NCBI GenBank assembly: GCA_030041335.1
Contig: JASHOB010000019.1
Span: 1 to 64,000, forward strand
Direction: 5' to 3'
DNA from: Alphaproteobacteria bacterium
GTDB taxonomy: Bacteria; Pseudomonadota; Alphaproteobacteria; ATCC43930; CGMCC-115725
DNA: 64,000 nucleotides
The translations under genes were made by a program, and so were the position numbers. How positions within the stretch are numbered: the first letter of the stretch is position 1; the number at the start of each line of letters is the position of its first letter. Shown piece after piece: positions 36,074 through 46,708 of this stretch. A model generated the notes under the pieces. It was given only the letters and a program-made list of their open reading frames with translations. It had not been told where the DNA came from and searched no databases.

Positions 36074-37458
36074 TTACGGTCGAGAGCTTCAAGGGTGAAA
36101 CGGTGGCGGTGATGGGTTTGGCGCGGTCAGGCCTGGTCGCGGCGCAGTCGCTGGCGGCCGGCGGCGCCGAGGTGCTCGCCTGGGACGACGCACCGAGCCG
36201 CCGCGACGCCGCGCGCGCCGGCGGCATCCGCGTGGTCGATCTGACCCGGACCCGGTTCGCCGCGATCAAGACATTGGTGCTGTCGCCCGGCATTCCTCAT
36301 ACCTGGCCGGAGCCCAACCCCGTCGCCGTCGCGGCCAAGGCCGCCGGCACGCCGATCATCGGCGATATCGAGCTGTTGGCACGGGCGATGCCCGCGGCAT
36401 GCTATGTCGGCGTCACCGGCACCAACGGAAAATCGACCACCACGGCGCTGATCGGCCACATCCTGATGACGGCCGGCCGCAAGGTGCAGGTCGGCGGAAA
36501 TCTCGGCACGGCGGCCCTGGCCCTGGCTCCGCTCGGGGCCGACGGCTTTTACGTGCTGGAGCTTTCCTCCTATCAGCTCGAGCTGATCCGCGAGACCCAC
36601 TTCGACGTCGCCGTGTGGCTCAACTTGACGCCCGATCATCTCGACCGCCATGGCGGCATGGCGGGCTATATCGCCGCCAAGCGCCGCATCTTCGCAGCCG
36701 TGCGCGGCGCGCCGACGGCGGTCATCGGCATCGATGACGAGCCGTCTCGTGCCGAGGCCGCAGCGGTGTCGCGCGAGAGTGCTTGGCGATTGACCCGAAT
36801 CTCGGTTATCAGCCGTGTCACGGGAGGCGTGTTCGTTGAAGACGGACAGTTGATCGATGATACAGGGCGAAGCGCCGATAAAGTGATGGATCTACGTGAG
36901 GTGCCGCGGCTTCGAGGCCGGCACAATTGGCAGAATGCGGTCGCCGCCTACGCGGCGACGCGGGCTTTGGGCGTCGCCCGCGCCGACATCGTCGCCGGCA
37001 TCGCCGGTTTTCCGGGCTTGCCGCATCGTCAGGAGCCGGTGGCGACGGTCGACGGTATCCGCTTTATCAACGATTCCAAAGCGACCAACGCCGAGGCCGC
37101 CGCCACGGCGCTCGCCGCTTACGACGAAGAGCGGCTCTATTGGATCGCCGGCGGAGTGCCGAAGGCCGGCGGCATTGCCGCGCTCACGGGCTTCTTTCCG
37201 CGCATCTGCCGCGCCTTCCTGATTGGCGAGGCGGCACCGGGATTCGCCGCAACGCTCGGCCGTACGGTGCCGCATGAGATTGCCGGCACGCTCGATCGCG
37301 CCGTCGCCGGCGCCTTTGCCGCCGCCAAGGAAGCCGGCGGCGACGCCGTCGTGCTCTTGTCGCCCGCGTGTGCGTCATTCGACCAGTTCAGCGATTTCGA
37401 GGCGCGCGGCGAGGCGTTTCGCGCCCTGGTGCAGGCGTTGCCGGGGGGACGGTCGTGA
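36070..37458 (+). CDS. murD: UDP-MurNAc-L-alanine:D-glutamate ligase
   Basis: A 462-residue Mur ligase. The N-terminal Rossmann-like part has [19 protein letters not shown]. The ATP loop is [14 protein letters not shown], followed by [10 protein letters not shown] and [14 protein letters not shown], all MurD-typical; [12 protein letters not shown] is the late substrate block. It adds D-Glu, the second residue of the stem peptide. Overlaps mraY at the start (ATGA) and ftsW at the end (GTGA). Confidence 0.97.
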   Translation: MITVESFKGETVAVMGLARSGLVAAQSLAAGGAEVLAWDDAPSRRDAARAGGIRVVDLTRTRFAAIKTLVLSPGIPHTWPEPNPVAVAAKAAGTPIIGDIELLARAMPAACYVGVTGTNGKSTTTALIGHILMTAGRKVQVGGNLGTAALALAPLGADGFYVLELSSYQLELIRETHFDVAVWLNLTPDHLDRHGGMAGYIAAKRRIFAAVRGAPTAVIGIDDEPSRAEAAAVSRESAWRLTRISVISRVTGGVFVEDGQLIDDTGRSADKVMDLREVPRLRGRHNWQNAVAAYAATRALGVARADIVAGIAGFPGLPHRQEPVATVDGIRFINDSKATNAEAAATALAAYDEERLYWIAGGVPKAGGIAALTGFFPRICRAFLIGEAAPGFAATLGRTVPHEIAGTLDRAVAGAFAAAKEAGGDAVVLLSPACASFDQFSDFEARGEAFRALVQALPGGRS

Positions 37459-38573
37459 AATTCGCGCGCACCGACCAAAGCGCGATGGCGCAGTGGTGGT
37501 GGACGGTCGATCGTTGGACCTTGGTGGCGCTCTTCGTCCTGATCGGCCTTGGCGCCTTGATGATCATGGCGTCGTCGCCGGCGGTCGCGATCCGTATCCA
37601 TGCGTCGAGCGCGCAATATTTCGTGCACCACTACATGGTCGAACTGCCGGTCGCGCTGGCGGTGATGTTTGGCGTGTCGCTCTTGAGTCCGCGCGACCTC
37701 CGCCGCCTGGCGCTGATCGTGTTCGTGGTCTTTATGGTCGGGCTCGCCTATACGCTGGTCGGCGGCACCGAGATCAAGGGGGCGCGGCGCTGGCTCAGCT
37801 TGCCCTTCATCTCGCTGCAGCCGTCGGAATTCGTCAAGCCCTGCTTCGCCGTGCTCGCGGCCTGGCTCTTCGCGCAGCACAAGCTGACACCGAAATTTCC
37901 CGGCCATTGGATCGCGATTCTGGCATTGTTCGGCATCGTCGCGCTGCTGATCAAACAGCCCGATCTCGGCATGGCGGTGGTCGTGATCGCGGTGTTCTTT
38001 ATCCAATTCTTTCTCGCCGGCCTCAACCTGTTCTGGATCGTCGCCTTCGTGGCGGCGGCGGGCGGCGGCCTGGTGGGCGCCTATTTCGCCCTGCCCCATG
38101 TCGCCAGCCGCGTCGACCGCTTTCTCGACCCGACCACGTCCAATTCCTACCAGATCGATCGTGCCATGGATGCGTTCATGAACGGCGGCCTGTGGGGGCG
38201 CGGTCCGGGCGAAGGCACGATGAAACAATTCCTGCCCGACGCCCATGCCGATTTCGTGTTCGCCGTCGCCGGCGAGGAATTGGGATTGCTGGTCTGCCTC
38301 CTCATCGTGGCGCTGTTCGGCTTCATCGTGTTGCGCGGCTTTTCGCGGCTACTGCAGGAGAACAATCTTTTTGTCGTGCTCGCCGCCACCGGCTTGTTCG
38401 TGCAATTCGGGCTTCAGGCGGTGATCAACATGGCCTCTTCCCTGGAGCTGATGCCGACCAAGGGGATGACCCTGCCCTTCATATCCTATGGCGGTTCGTC
38501 GCTGGTGGCGCTCGGCCTGACCATGGGCATGACGCTGGCTTTGACGCGTCGGCGCTACGGGGTCGACACTTGA
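37455..38573 (+). CDS. ftsW: Septal peptidoglycan glycosyltransferase FtsW
   Basis: A 372-residue SEDS-family membrane protein. About ten helices can be drawn. SEDS blocks seen are GGTEIKGARRWLSLPFISLQPSEF in parts (GARRW, QPSEFVK), LIKQPDLGMAVV, the middle AxxGGLWGRGPGEGTMKQFLPDAHADFVFA block, and LPFISYGGSSL near the end. It polymerises lipid II at the septum with FtsI. The GTG at 37455 overlaps the murD stop and has GGGGGGA upstream. An ATG at 37485 is a less likely alternative start. Confidence 0.96.
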   Translation: MKFARTDQSAMAQWWWTVDRWTLVALFVLIGLGALMIMASSPAVAIRIHASSAQYFVHHYMVELPVALAVMFGVSLLSPRDLRRLALIVFVVFMVGLAYTLVGGTEIKGARRWLSLPFISLQPSEFVKPCFAVLAAWLFAQHKLTPKFPGHWIAILALFGIVALLIKQPDLGMAVVVIAVFFIQFFLAGLNLFWIVAFVAAAGGGLVGAYFALPHVASRVDRFLDPTTSNSYQIDRAMDAFMNGGLWGRGPGEGTMKQFLPDAHADFVFAVAGEELGLLVCLLIVALFGFIVLRGFSRLLQENNLFVVLAATGLFVQFGLQAVINMASSLELMPTKGMTLPFISYGGSSLVALGLTMGMTLALTRRRYGVDT

Positions 38574-39703
38574 GCGGACGGAAGCTGATCGCGCTCGCCG
38601 CCGGCGGCACCGGTGGACATCTGTTCCCCGCACAGGCGTTGGCGCGAGAGCTGGTGACGCTCGGCTACCGCGTCGCCCTCATTACCGATCGGCGCGGCCA
38701 GGCCTTCGGCGACAGAATCGGCGTCGAACTGCATCGCATCCGCGCCGGCCGGATCGAAGCGGGCTTGAAAGGCAAGATCGTCGCGGTCGCCGAAATGGCG
38801 CTGGGAACGCTGGGCGCACAACGTCTCCTGAAGCGCCTCGGCCCTGCTTGCGCCGTCGGGTTTGGCGGCTATCCCTCGGTCCCGACCATGATCGCGGCGT
38901 CGCGGCTTGAGGTGCCGACGCTGATCCATGAGCAGAACGCCTTGTTGGGACGGGCCAATCGCCTCCTGGCGCCGCGGGTGCGGCGGATCGCCACCTCCTT
39001 TGCGCACACGGGCGGCATCGCCAAGAGCCATCTTGCCAAGGTCGTGGTCACCGGCAATCCGGTACGGCCTGCCATCGCCCTGATGCGCGGGGTCGGCTAT
39101 CCGGCGCTGAACCATGACACCCCGTTCCGGATTCTGGTGCTGGGCGGGAGCCAGGGCGCCCGCATCATGAGCGCGGTCGTGCCCCAAGGGCTGGCGCTGC
39201 TCGACCCGGCGCTGCGCCACCGTCTCGAGGTGGCGCAACAGGCGCGGCCCGAAGATTTGGAGGCGGTGCGGCAGACCTATCTCGATGCCGGGATCAAAGC
39301 GGAGAGCGCCAGCTTTTTCGACGACGTGCCGGCCCGGCTGGCAAGCGCACATCTCGTTATCTCGCGCGCCGGCGCCTCGAGCGTCGCCGAGATTGCGACC
39401 GTCGGCCGTCCCGCCATCTTGGTGCCATTCGCCGCCGCCGCGGAGGATCATCAGACCCTCAATGCGCGTGCGCTCGCCGCCGAAGGCGCCGCCTGGGTGA
39501 TGACGGAGCGCGAATTCATGGCCGCAGCGCTGGCGGCCCGCCTCGCCGGCTTGATCGCCGATGCGCCGCGCCTGACCGCGGCCGCCGTCGCCGCCGCGGC
39601 GCTGGGACGGCCTGAGGCGGCACAGGAGCTCGGCAATCTCGTCGATCGCCTGGCTGGCGGCGCCAACGGCAATCACGCACCGGTCGAGCGGAGGGCGGCA
39701 TGA
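38570..39703 (+). CDS. murG: Undecaprenyl-PP-MurNAc-pentapeptide GlcNAc transferase MurG
   Basis: A 377-residue GT-B glycosyltransferase. Its first glycine loop is [16 protein letters not shown], the acceptor-side block is [14 protein letters not shown], and the donor-site part has [33 protein letters not shown] and [10 protein letters not shown]. It makes lipid II from lipid I at the inner face of the membrane. The start is a TTG overlapping the ftsW stop (TTGA). The frame is open far upstream through ftsW, but that upstream part has no protein-like character. Stop overlaps murC. Confidence 0.97.
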   Translation: MSGRKLIALAAGGTGGHLFPAQALARELVTLGYRVALITDRRGQAFGDRIGVELHRIRAGRIEAGLKGKIVAVAEMALGTLGAQRLLKRLGPACAVGFGGYPSVPTMIAASRLEVPTLIHEQNALLGRANRLLAPRVRRIATSFAHTGGIAKSHLAKVVVTGNPVRPAIALMRGVGYPALNHDTPFRILVLGGSQGARIMSAVVPQGLALLDPALRHRLEVAQQARPEDLEAVRQTYLDAGIKAESASFFDDVPARLASAHLVISRAGASSVAEIATVGRPAILVPFAAAAEDHQTLNARALAAEGAAWVMTEREFMAAALAARLAGLIADAPRLTAAAVAAAALGRPEAAQELGNLVDRLAGGANGNHAPVERRAA

Positions 39704-41139
39704 AAGCTTTGCCCCTCGACATCGGCACCATTCACTTCGTCGGCATCGGCGGCATCGGCATGAGCGGCATCGCCGAGATCTTGCACAATATGGGCTATCG
39801 CGTGCAGGGCAGCGACATTGCCGAGAGCGCCAATGTGCGGCGCTTGAGGAGCCTCGGCATCCGCGTCGACATCGGCCACGCTGCCGAGAATCTGGTCGCC
39901 GCGCAGGCCGTCGTGGTGTCTTCGGCGGTGAAGCCCGACAACCCCGAAATCGTGGCGGCGCGCGCGCGAATGATCCCGGTGGTACGCCGCGCCGAGATGC
40001 TTGGCGAGCTGATGCGCCTCAAATGGTCGATTGCCATCGCCGGCACCCATGGCAAGACCACCACCACGTCGCTGATCGGCGCCTTGCTCGACGAAGCCGG
40101 CTTCGACCCGACCGTCATCAATGGCGGCATCATCAACGCCTATGGCACCAATGCGCGTTTGGGCGAGGGCGACTGGATGGTGGTCGAGGCCGACGAAAGC
40201 GACGGCACCTTCACCAAGTTGCATGCCTCGATCGCGGTCGTCACCAACATCGATCCCGAGCATCTCGATCATTACGGCGATTTCGAAGCGCTGCTGCGTG
40301 GCTTCGAGAGCTTCATTGCCAACATCCCGTTCTACGGTTTTGTCGCCCTGTGCATCGACCATCCGGTGGTGCAGACGATGATCGCGAAATTGTCGGAGCG
40401 GCGAATCGTGACTTATGGCCTGTCGCCGCAGGCCGACATTCGCGCCGTCAATGTCGATCTCGGTCGCGATGGCGCCCGCTATGATGTGGTCATCGCCGAG
40501 CGCGGCCGCGGCACCAGCCGAACGCTGACAGGCGTCTATCTCCCGATGTTTGGCGTGCACAATGTCCAGAATTCGCTGGCCGCCATCGCCGTCGCCGAGG
40601 AATTGCATCTCGGTGATGCGGTGGTGCTCAAAGCCTTGGCGCGCTTCGCCGGCGTCAAACGGCGCTTCACCAAGGTCGGCGAGGGAATGGGCGTGACCGT
40701 GATCGACGATTACGCCCACCATCCCGTCGAGATCGCCGCGGTGCTGACGGCGGCGCGCAGCACCACCGCCGGTCGCGTCATCGCCGTGGTGCAGCCGCAT
40801 CGCTACACCCGTGTCGCCAACCTGTTTGAGCAGTTCTGCACCTGCTTCAACGATGCCGATGTCGTTCTGGTCGCCGACATCTATCCCGCCGGCGAGACGC
40901 CGATCGCAGGCGTCAACCGCGACGCCCTGGTCGCGGGCCTGCGCGCGCACGGCCACCGCCATGCCGATCCTCTCAACGCGCCCGAGGATCTGGCAACCAC
41001 GATCTCCGATCTGGCCGAACCGGGCGATTTTGTCGTCTGTCTCGGCGCCGGGTCGATCACCAACTGGGCGCAGTCGCTGCCGGCCGAGCTCGATGCCGTA
41101 GCGGCGGCGCGTCGCGATGCCTCGGGGGCGGCGGCATGA
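39700..41139 (+). CDS. murC: UDP-MurNAc:L-alanine ligase
   Basis: A 479-residue Mur ligase. It opens with [18 protein letters not shown] and [13 protein letters not shown], both MurC signatures, has the ATP loop [13 protein letters not shown], then [14 protein letters not shown], and late [13 protein letters not shown] and VQPHRYTRV. It adds the first stem residue, L-Ala, to UDP-MurNAc. Four-base overlaps on both sides tie it to murG and murB. Confidence 0.98.
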   Translation: MKALPLDIGTIHFVGIGGIGMSGIAEILHNMGYRVQGSDIAESANVRRLRSLGIRVDIGHAAENLVAAQAVVVSSAVKPDNPEIVAARARMIPVVRRAEMLGELMRLKWSIAIAGTHGKTTTTSLIGALLDEAGFDPTVINGGIINAYGTNARLGEGDWMVVEADESDGTFTKLHASIAVVTNIDPEHLDHYGDFEALLRGFESFIANIPFYGFVALCIDHPVVQTMIAKLSERRIVTYGLSPQADIRAVNVDLGRDGARYDVVIAERGRGTSRTLTGVYLPMFGVHNVQNSLAAIAVAEELHLGDAVVLKALARFAGVKRRFTKVGEGMGVTVIDDYAHHPVEIAAVLTAARSTTAGRVIAVVQPHRYTRVANLFEQFCTCFNDADVVLVADIYPAGETPIAGVNRDALVAGLRAHGHRHADPLNAPEDLATTISDLAEPGDFVVCLGAGSITNWAQSLPAELDAVAAARRDASGAAA

Positions 41140-42077
41140 TCGCGGCAGGTAGAGAGACGGCACGCCTGATCGAACGCTTGCCGCCGGTGCGAGGCCGCGT
41201 CACCGAGAATGCGCCACTGGCGCCGCTGACCTGGTTCCGCGTCGGCGGCCCGGCTGAAGTGCTGTTCCGTCCGGCCGATCCGCAAGATCTCGCTGCTTTC
41301 ATCGCCGCCAAGCCCGGCGACGTTGCGGTGACGGTGGTCGGGGTCGCCTCCAATCTCCTGATCCGGGACGGCGGCATCGCCGGGATCGTGGTGCGATTGG
41401 GGCGTGGCTTCGGCGATATCGCGGTCGAGGGCGCGGATATTGTCGCCGGCGCCGGCGCGCTCGATCGCAATGTCGCGCTCAGCGCGCAGGAGGCCGCGAT
41501 CAGCGGCCTCGAATTTCTCTATGGAATTCCCGGTACCATTGGCGGCGGCCTGCGCATGAATGGCGGTGCCTATGGCGGCGAGTTCAAGGATGTGGTGGTC
41601 GAGGCGCAGGCGATCGATCCCGCGGGAACGCTGCAGCGGCTGACGCCGGCCCAACTCGGTTTCTCCTATCGCCACTGCAGCCTGCCGGAGAACTGGATTT
41701 TCGTGGGCGCGCGCCTGCGCGGCCGGGCCGGCGACCCAAGCGTGATCGGCAAGCGCATGGCCGAGATTGCGGCGGCACGGGCCGCGTCGCAGCCGATCCG
41801 TGCCCGCACCGGCGGCTCCACCTTCATCAATCCGAGCGGCCATCAAGCCTGGGAGCTGATCGCCGGCGCGGGCTGCCGCGGCTTGTCGCGCGGTGGCGCC
41901 CAAGTGTCGGAGAAACATGCCAATTTTCTCATCAATGCCGGCAACGCTACCGCGGCCGACCTCGAGGGGCTCGGCGAGGAGGTGCGGCGCCGGGTTCATG
42001 CCCAGTTCGGCATCACGCTCGACTGGGAAATCCGCCGCATCGGCAAGGCGCTCGCGACGCTTGAAGGTGTGACATGA
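41136..42077 (+). CDS. murB: UDP-N-acetylenolpyruvoylglucosamine reductase
   Basis: A 313-residue FAD enzyme. FAD-binding parts are [15 protein letters not shown] and [21 protein letters not shown]; the late block [21 protein letters not shown] with [10 protein letters not shown] carries the catalytic Ser region and His-Ala-Asn typical of MurB. It reduces enolpyruvyl-UDP-GlcNAc to UDP-MurNAc. Four-base overlaps with murC and ddl. Confidence 0.97.
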   Translation: MIAAGRETARLIERLPPVRGRVTENAPLAPLTWFRVGGPAEVLFRPADPQDLAAFIAAKPGDVAVTVVGVASNLLIRDGGIAGIVVRLGRGFGDIAVEGADIVAGAGALDRNVALSAQEAAISGLEFLYGIPGTIGGGLRMNGGAYGGEFKDVVVEAQAIDPAGTLQRLTPAQLGFSYRHCSLPENWIFVGARLRGRAGDPSVIGKRMAEIAAARAASQPIRARTGGSTFINPSGHQAWELIAGAGCRGLSRGGAQVSEKHANFLINAGNATAADLEGLGEEVRRRVHAQFGITLDWEIRRIGKALATLEGVT

Positions 42078-42994
42078 GCCGGGTGGCGGTCCTCAAAGGC
42101 GGCTGGTCGGTGGAGCGCGCGGTCTCGCTGGTGAGCGGCCGCGAATGCGCGAAGGCGCTGCGCGCGCTCGGTCATGAGGTAATCGAGATCGACGTAACGC
42201 GCGACCTGGCGGCGCTCGCCGCCGCCCTCACCCCCCGGCCCGATGCGATCTTCAACGCGCTCCACGGCAAGGGCGGCGAGGACGGCACCATCCAAGGCGT
42301 GCTCGAACTCCTGCGCATCCCCTACACCCATTCGGGCGTCATCGCCTCCGCGCTCGCCATGCACAAGCCCTCGGCCAAGGCGGTGTTTGCCGCCGCTGGC
42401 TTGCCCCTCGCCGAAAGCCGGGTCGTGCCGCGCAGCGAGCTGGCCGGCGGCGACGTGCTGCCGCGGCCCTTTGTGGTCAAGCCGCTCGATGAAGGCTCGA
42501 GCGTCGGCGTGCGCATCGTGCGCCCCGGCGACAACCGCTGGATGGAAGAAGCCCGGCACTGGCAATTTGGCGACGCGGCGCTGGTCGAAGCCTATGTTCC
42601 CGGCCGCGAGATCACGGTCGCGGTGATGGGTGAGCGCGCTCTCGGGGTTCTGGAGATCCGGCCCAGAAACGCCGAGATGTACGATTACGACGCAAAATAT
42701 GCGCCCGGCGGCAGCGATCATCTGATGCCGGCCCCGATCCATCCGGCTGCCTATGACGAGGCGCTCAGTATCGGCCTTTCCGCCCATCGCGCGCTTCATT
42801 GCCGGGGCGTCAGCCGCTCCGATCTGCGCTACGACGATACCGGCGGTGAGCCGGGGCGCATGGTGCTCTTGGAGCTCAACACGCAGCCGGGCATGACGCC
42901 GACCTCGCTCGTGCCGGACATCGCGCGTCACGCCGGCATCGATTTCACCACGCTGGTCGGTTGGATGGTGGAGAACGCGTCATGCGACTCGTGA
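42074..42994 (+). CDS. ddl: D-alanine:D-alanine ligase
   Basis: A 306-residue ATP-grasp enzyme, DdlB length. It has VLKGGWSVERAVSLVSGRE, where Glu binds the first D-Ala, then HGKGGEDGTIQGVLELL, YTHSGVIASALAMHKPSAK, VKPLDEGSSVGV and the late LLELNTQPGMTPTSLVP, a metal-binding block. It makes the D-Ala-D-Ala used by murF in this same operon. The start overlaps murB (ATGA) and the end overlaps ftsQ by 13 bases. Confidence 0.97.
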   Translation: MSRVAVLKGGWSVERAVSLVSGRECAKALRALGHEVIEIDVTRDLAALAAALTPRPDAIFNALHGKGGEDGTIQGVLELLRIPYTHSGVIASALAMHKPSAKAVFAAAGLPLAESRVVPRSELAGGDVLPRPFVVKPLDEGSSVGVRIVRPGDNRWMEEARHWQFGDAALVEAYVPGREITVAVMGERALGVLEIRPRNAEMYDYDAKYAPGGSDHLMPAPIHPAAYDEALSIGLSAHRALHCRGVSRSDLRYDDTGGEPGRMVLLELNTQPGMTPTSLVPDIARHAGIDFTTLVGWMVENASCDS

Positions 42995-43767
42995 TGCACC
43001 GTCTCTCTTTCGCCCTCGTCCTGGTGTTGATCGCAACCGCCGGCGCCGCAATCGCGCGGCATGGCATACCGACGACAGTGCCGGCGCTCGAGCAGCGTTT
43101 GCTCGTGCTCAGCGGCGAAATCGGCTTCCGCGTCAATGCCGTCGAGGTCGAGGGGCGCGAACGCGCCAGCGCCCAGGACGTGTTGAAGGCACTGGGGGTG
43201 CGACGCGGCACGCCGATCTTCGCCGTCGATCCGGCGGCCGCCAAGTTGCGGCTCGAGCAGGTGCCGTGGGTGCGCTCCGCCTCGGTCTATCGCCGCCTGC
43301 CCGACACGCTCTTCATCACAATGAGCGAGCAGCACCCGCTCGCGTTTTGGCAACGCCGCGGCAGCCTTGTCCTGATCGATCGCGATGGCCGGCCGATCGC
43401 CGAGCGCAACCTCAGCGCCTACGGGCGACTGCCGGTGCTGGTCGGCGACGACGCGCCGGCCAACGCCGCAGCGATCATCAAAATGATGATCAGCGAACCG
43501 AAACTCGCCGAACAGGTCGCCGCCGCCGTGCGCATCGGCGGGCGGCGCTGGAACGTCGAATTCAAGAATGGCGTCTTTGTGGCGTTGCCGGAGCAGGATG
43601 CCGCGGGTGCGTGGCACCGTCTCGCGACCATCGAAAAAAACCACCGGGTGCTCGAGCGCCGCGTCGAGCTCGTCGATCTGCGCTTGCCGGATCGCGTCTA
43701 TCTGCGCTTGCCGTCGGACTTGGCGCCCAAACCACCCAAGCTCGGGCATCGGGAGAATCCGGTATGA
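42982..43767 (+). CDS. ftsQ: Cell division protein FtsQ
   Basis: A 261-residue bitopic protein. A short cytoplasmic lead precedes a membrane helix (LSFALVLVLIATAGAAIA). A POTRA domain follows: IGFRVNAVEVEGRERASAQDVLKAL, PIFAVDPAAAKLRLEQVPWVRSASVYRRLPDTL and ITMSEQHPLAFWQ. The C-terminal FtsQ domain includes RDGRPI and NGVFVALPEQD. It recruits FtsB and FtsL to the divisome. The ATG at 42982 has GGAG eight bases ahead; the gene overlaps ddl by 13 bases and ftsA by four. Confidence 0.96.
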   Translation: MRLVMHRLSFALVLVLIATAGAAIARHGIPTTVPALEQRLLVLSGEIGFRVNAVEVEGRERASAQDVLKALGVRRGTPIFAVDPAAAKLRLEQVPWVRSASVYRRLPDTLFITMSEQHPLAFWQRRGSLVLIDRDGRPIAERNLSAYGRLPVLVGDDAPANAAAIIKMMISEPKLAEQVAAAVRIGGRRWNVEFKNGVFVALPEQDAAGAWHRLATIEKNHRVLERRVELVDLRLPDRVYLRLPSDLAPKPPKLGHRENPV

Positions 43768-45005
43768 CGCTTGCACGCCGCTCGATGGTCGGCATCGTCG
43801 ATATCGGCACCTCGAAAGTGTGCTGCTTCATCGCGCGTCGCGACGCCGACGGGCCAAAAGTCATCGGCATCGGCCATCAATTGTCGCGGGGCGTGCGCAA
43901 CGGCGTCATCGTCGACCTCGAAGCGACGTCGCAGTCGGTCATCACCGCGATTCACGCCGCCGAAGAGATGGCGGGCGAGCTGCTGCAGAGCGTTGTCGTC
44001 AATCTTTCCGGCGGCTTCCATGCCTCGCGCATCGTCCAGAGCGAGATCAATCTCAATGGCCGCCAGGTCGACGACAGCGACCTGAAGCGGGTTCTCAATC
44101 TCGGTTACCACACCAAGGAAGCGCCTGGCCGCGAGGTGATCCACGCGATCCCCGTCGGTTTTTCCATCGACGGCAGCCGCGGCATCCGCGATCCGCGCGG
44201 CATGTCGGGGGTGAAACTGGCCGTCAACATGCATGCGGTGGCGGCCGATTCCGGCGTCTTGCGCAACATCAACACCTGTCTCGGCCGGTGTCATCTCGAT
44301 GTCGAGGCCTTCGTTGCCAGCCCCTATGCCGCCGGGCTGGCCGCCCTGGTCGAGGACGAAACCAAAATCGGCGTGACGCTGATCGACATGGGCGGCGGCA
44401 CGACCACGATCAGCGTGTTCTACGACAGCAACCTCGTTTTTGCCGACAGTGTTCCGATCGGCGGCAATCACGTCACCAACGACATTGTGCGCGGCCTGTC
44501 CACGCCACTCACTCATGCGGAACGCATGAAGACGCTGCACGGCTGCTGCATCACCTCCTCGACCGATGAGCGCGAGATGATCGCGGTGCCGCAAATCGGC
44601 GAGGAGGAGGACACACAATCGAACCACGTGCCCAAATCCTATCTGGTGGGGATTATCGCGCCGCGGCTCGAAGAGACTTTCGATATGGTCCGGGACCGGC
44701 TCGACCAGAGCGGCTTCGACAAATTGTCGGGCCGGCGGGTGGTCCTGACCGGAGGCGCTTGCCAGTTGGCCGGCGTGCGCGAACTCGCCGCCATCATCCT
44801 CGACAAGCAGGTGCGCCTCGGCACGCCGTTGCGGGTCGCGGGCCTGGCGCCGGCGACAAGCGGTCCCGCCTTTGCCACCTCGGCGGGGCTCGTCCATTTC
44901 GCTTTTTCCGAACGGGCCGAAACGCCGCATCCGATTCGCAGTTCCATCGGACTGCTGGATTGGCGCGGATTTGGTCTGTGGCGGTGGCTCAGGGAGAACA
45001 TTTGA
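43764..45005 (+). CDS. ftsA: Cell division protein FtsA
   Basis: A 413-residue actin-like ATPase. It has VGIVDIGTSKVCCFIARR (phosphate 1), the FtsA-specific SHS2 insert with ALV-like LLQSVVVNLSGGFHASR, LIDMGGGTTTISVF (phosphate 2) and VVLTGGACQLAGVRELA. The end GFGLWRWLRENI is an amphipathic helix for membrane attachment. It anchors FtsZ filaments to the inner membrane. The start overlaps ftsQ (ATGA). An 18-base gap with a strong GGAGGG leads into ftsZ. Confidence 0.97.
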   Translation: MTLARRSMVGIVDIGTSKVCCFIARRDADGPKVIGIGHQLSRGVRNGVIVDLEATSQSVITAIHAAEEMAGELLQSVVVNLSGGFHASRIVQSEINLNGRQVDDSDLKRVLNLGYHTKEAPGREVIHAIPVGFSIDGSRGIRDPRGMSGVKLAVNMHAVAADSGVLRNINTCLGRCHLDVEAFVASPYAAGLAALVEDETKIGVTLIDMGGGTTTISVFYDSNLVFADSVPIGGNHVTNDIVRGLSTPLTHAERMKTLHGCCITSSTDEREMIAVPQIGEEEDTQSNHVPKSYLVGIIAPRLEETFDMVRDRLDQSGFDKLSGRRVVLTGGACQLAGVRELAAIILDKQVRLGTPLRVAGLAPATSGPAFATSAGLVHFAFSERAETPHPIRSSIGLLDWRGFGLWRWLRENI

Positions 45006-45023
45006 ATTGCATCGGAGGGTAGC

Positions 45024-46514
45024 ATGACCATCAGTCTCACCGTTCCCCAAGAAGACAATGAATTGAAACCCCGTATCACCGTGATTGGCGTCGGCGGCGC
45101 CGGCGGCAACGCCGTCAACAACATGATCCGATCGAATTTGGTGGGGTGTGATTTCGTCGTCTGCAACACCGATGCCCAAGCGATGCAGCAATCGCTGGCG
45201 GAACGCCGGATTCAGCTCGGGGTTCAGACCACGCGCGGGCTCGGCGCCGGCTCCCGCCCCGAAGTCGGCCGCAGCGCCGCCGAGGAAGCGCTCGACGAAA
45301 TCATGACCGCAATCGAGGGCGCCAACATGGTGTTTATCACCGCCGGCATGGGCGGCGGCACCGGCACGGGCGCCGCCCCCGTGATCGCCCGCGCCACCCG
45401 CGAGGCCGGCATCCTGACCGTGGGCGTCGTCACCAAACCGTTCCAGTTCGAAGGCTCGAAGCGGATGAAGATCGCCGAACAGGGCATTCAGGAACTCCAA
45501 GGTTTCGTCGACACGTTGATCATCATTCCCAATCAGAATCTGTTCCGCGTCGCCAACGAGCGCACCACCTTCGTCGACGCCTTCAAGATGGCGGACGACG
45601 TCTTGTACTCCGGCGTTCGCGGCGTCACCGATCTGATGGTCATGCCCGGCCTCATCAATCTCGACTTTGCCGACGTCCGCGCGGTGATGAGTGAAATGGG
45701 CAAGGCGATGATGGGCACCGGCGAAGCCGAAGGCGACCGCCGTGCCGTCGATGCGGCCGAAGCCGCGATCTCCAATCCGCTCTTGGACGACGTCTCGATG
45801 AAGGGTGCCCGGGGCATTCTCATCAACGTCACGGGCGGGCTCGACATGACGCTGTTCGAGTTCGATGAGGCCGCTAACCGCATCCGCGAGGAAGTCGACC
45901 CCGACGCCAACATCATCGTCGGCTCGACCCTTGACGAGACGCTGACGGGCAAGATGCGCATCTCGGTGGTGGCGACCGGCATCGACGCGATCGCGGTGAC
46001 GTCGCGCCGGCCGGTGATCCAGCTGGTCACCGAGAATGAGCCGGGGTCGCGGCCTCCGGCACCCGCAGAGGAACCGACGCCCGCCGCCGCCGCGGTGGCG
46101 CCAATGCCAGAACCCGAGGCGGCCCGCTCCGCCTCGATCGAACGCGAAGCCGCCAAACGCGAGGCGTTCGTGGCACCACCTCCCTCCGAAGTGCCGGGCG
46201 GCCGGCCCGCTTATATCACCCAGCCAGCCGTCACGCCCGATCCGGCGTCCGCGGCGGCAACGGCAAACCCCATCCGTCAGCCGCAGCGGCCGCGGACCCA
46301 GCGGCCGCAAAGCCTGTTCGAGCGCGTCAAGAGCGTCGGGCGCCCGCGCGGCCCGGCCGAGCCCGAGCTCTCGGCCTGGAACCAGCAAACCCCGGCCCCA
46401 CAACGGGGCGCGCCGCCGCGTCTCGGTTCGGTCGACCAGGCCGACCGCATTCTCCCGGCCAAGGAGGAGGAACTCTTGGACATCCCGGCGTTCCTGCGTC
46501 GTCAAGCCAACTAG
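45024..46514 (+). CDS. ftsZ: Cell division protein FtsZ
   Basis: A 496-residue tubulin-like GTPase. The N-terminal part has [13 protein letters not shown] and the tubulin signature [13 protein letters not shown]; the T7 loop region [11 protein letters not shown] is intact. After about residue 320 comes a long disordered linker rich in Pro and Ala, of the length usual in alphaproteobacteria. The conserved end [15 protein letters not shown] binds FtsA and other partners. ATG at 45024 with GGAGGG upstream. An intrinsic terminator follows 30 bases after the stop. Confidence 0.98.
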   Translation: MTISLTVPQEDNELKPRITVIGVGGAGGNAVNNMIRSNLVGCDFVVCNTDAQAMQQSLAERRIQLGVQTTRGLGAGSRPEVGRSAAEEALDEIMTAIEGANMVFITAGMGGGTGTGAAPVIARATREAGILTVGVVTKPFQFEGSKRMKIAEQGIQELQGFVDTLIIIPNQNLFRVANERTTFVDAFKMADDVLYSGVRGVTDLMVMPGLINLDFADVRAVMSEMGKAMMGTGEAEGDRRAVDAAEAAISNPLLDDVSMKGARGILINVTGGLDMTLFEFDEAANRIREEVDPDANIIVGSTLDETLTGKMRISVVATGIDAIAVTSRRPVIQLVTENEPGSRPPAPAEEPTPAAAAVAPMPEPEAARSASIEREAAKREAFVAPPPSEVPGGRPAYITQPAVTPDPASAAATANPIRQPQRPRTQRPQSLFERVKSVGRPRGPAEPELSAWNQQTPAPQRGAPPRLGSVDQADRILPAKEEELLDIPAFLRRQAN

Positions 46515-46544
46515 GCTGACGCGGGGCATCTGATTCGAGGCGCC

Positions 46545-46588
46545 GACGGCTCGGGAAACGCCCTTTCCCGAGCCGTCAAATTTTTTTC
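46545..46588 (+). terminator. Intrinsic terminator after ftsZ
   Basis: A perfect 12-base stem (46545-46556 with 46566-46577) encloses a nine-base loop and is followed by AAA and seven T (46581-46587). It is the clearest rho-independent terminator in the window and marks the end of the dcw transcript. An AT-rich stretch follows, which could hold a separate lpxC promoter. Confidence 0.9.
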
Positions 46589-46708
46589 TAACCTATTGTT
46601 CTCCATAGATAAAATCGGACACAATTTGTTACAAAGTTTGATTTGTTCCGATCCCCGAAACTTTCTAGCGTGCGTTCGCACAAGATCAAGAGAGGGTCCG
46701 GGGGACCA

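Noticed and set aside
37223-38569. Upstream extension of the murG frame through ftsW (total 826 codons)
   Set aside because: Only the part from 38570 matches MurG. The upstream part is an arginine- and proline-rich read of ftsW in another frame, so it is not a fusion protein.
43698-46529. A 943-codon open frame on the minus strand across ftsA and ftsZ
   Set aside because: It is a shadow of two certain genes in high-GC DNA. The translation is rich in Asp, His, Gly and Arg with no domain, which is typical of antisense frames here.
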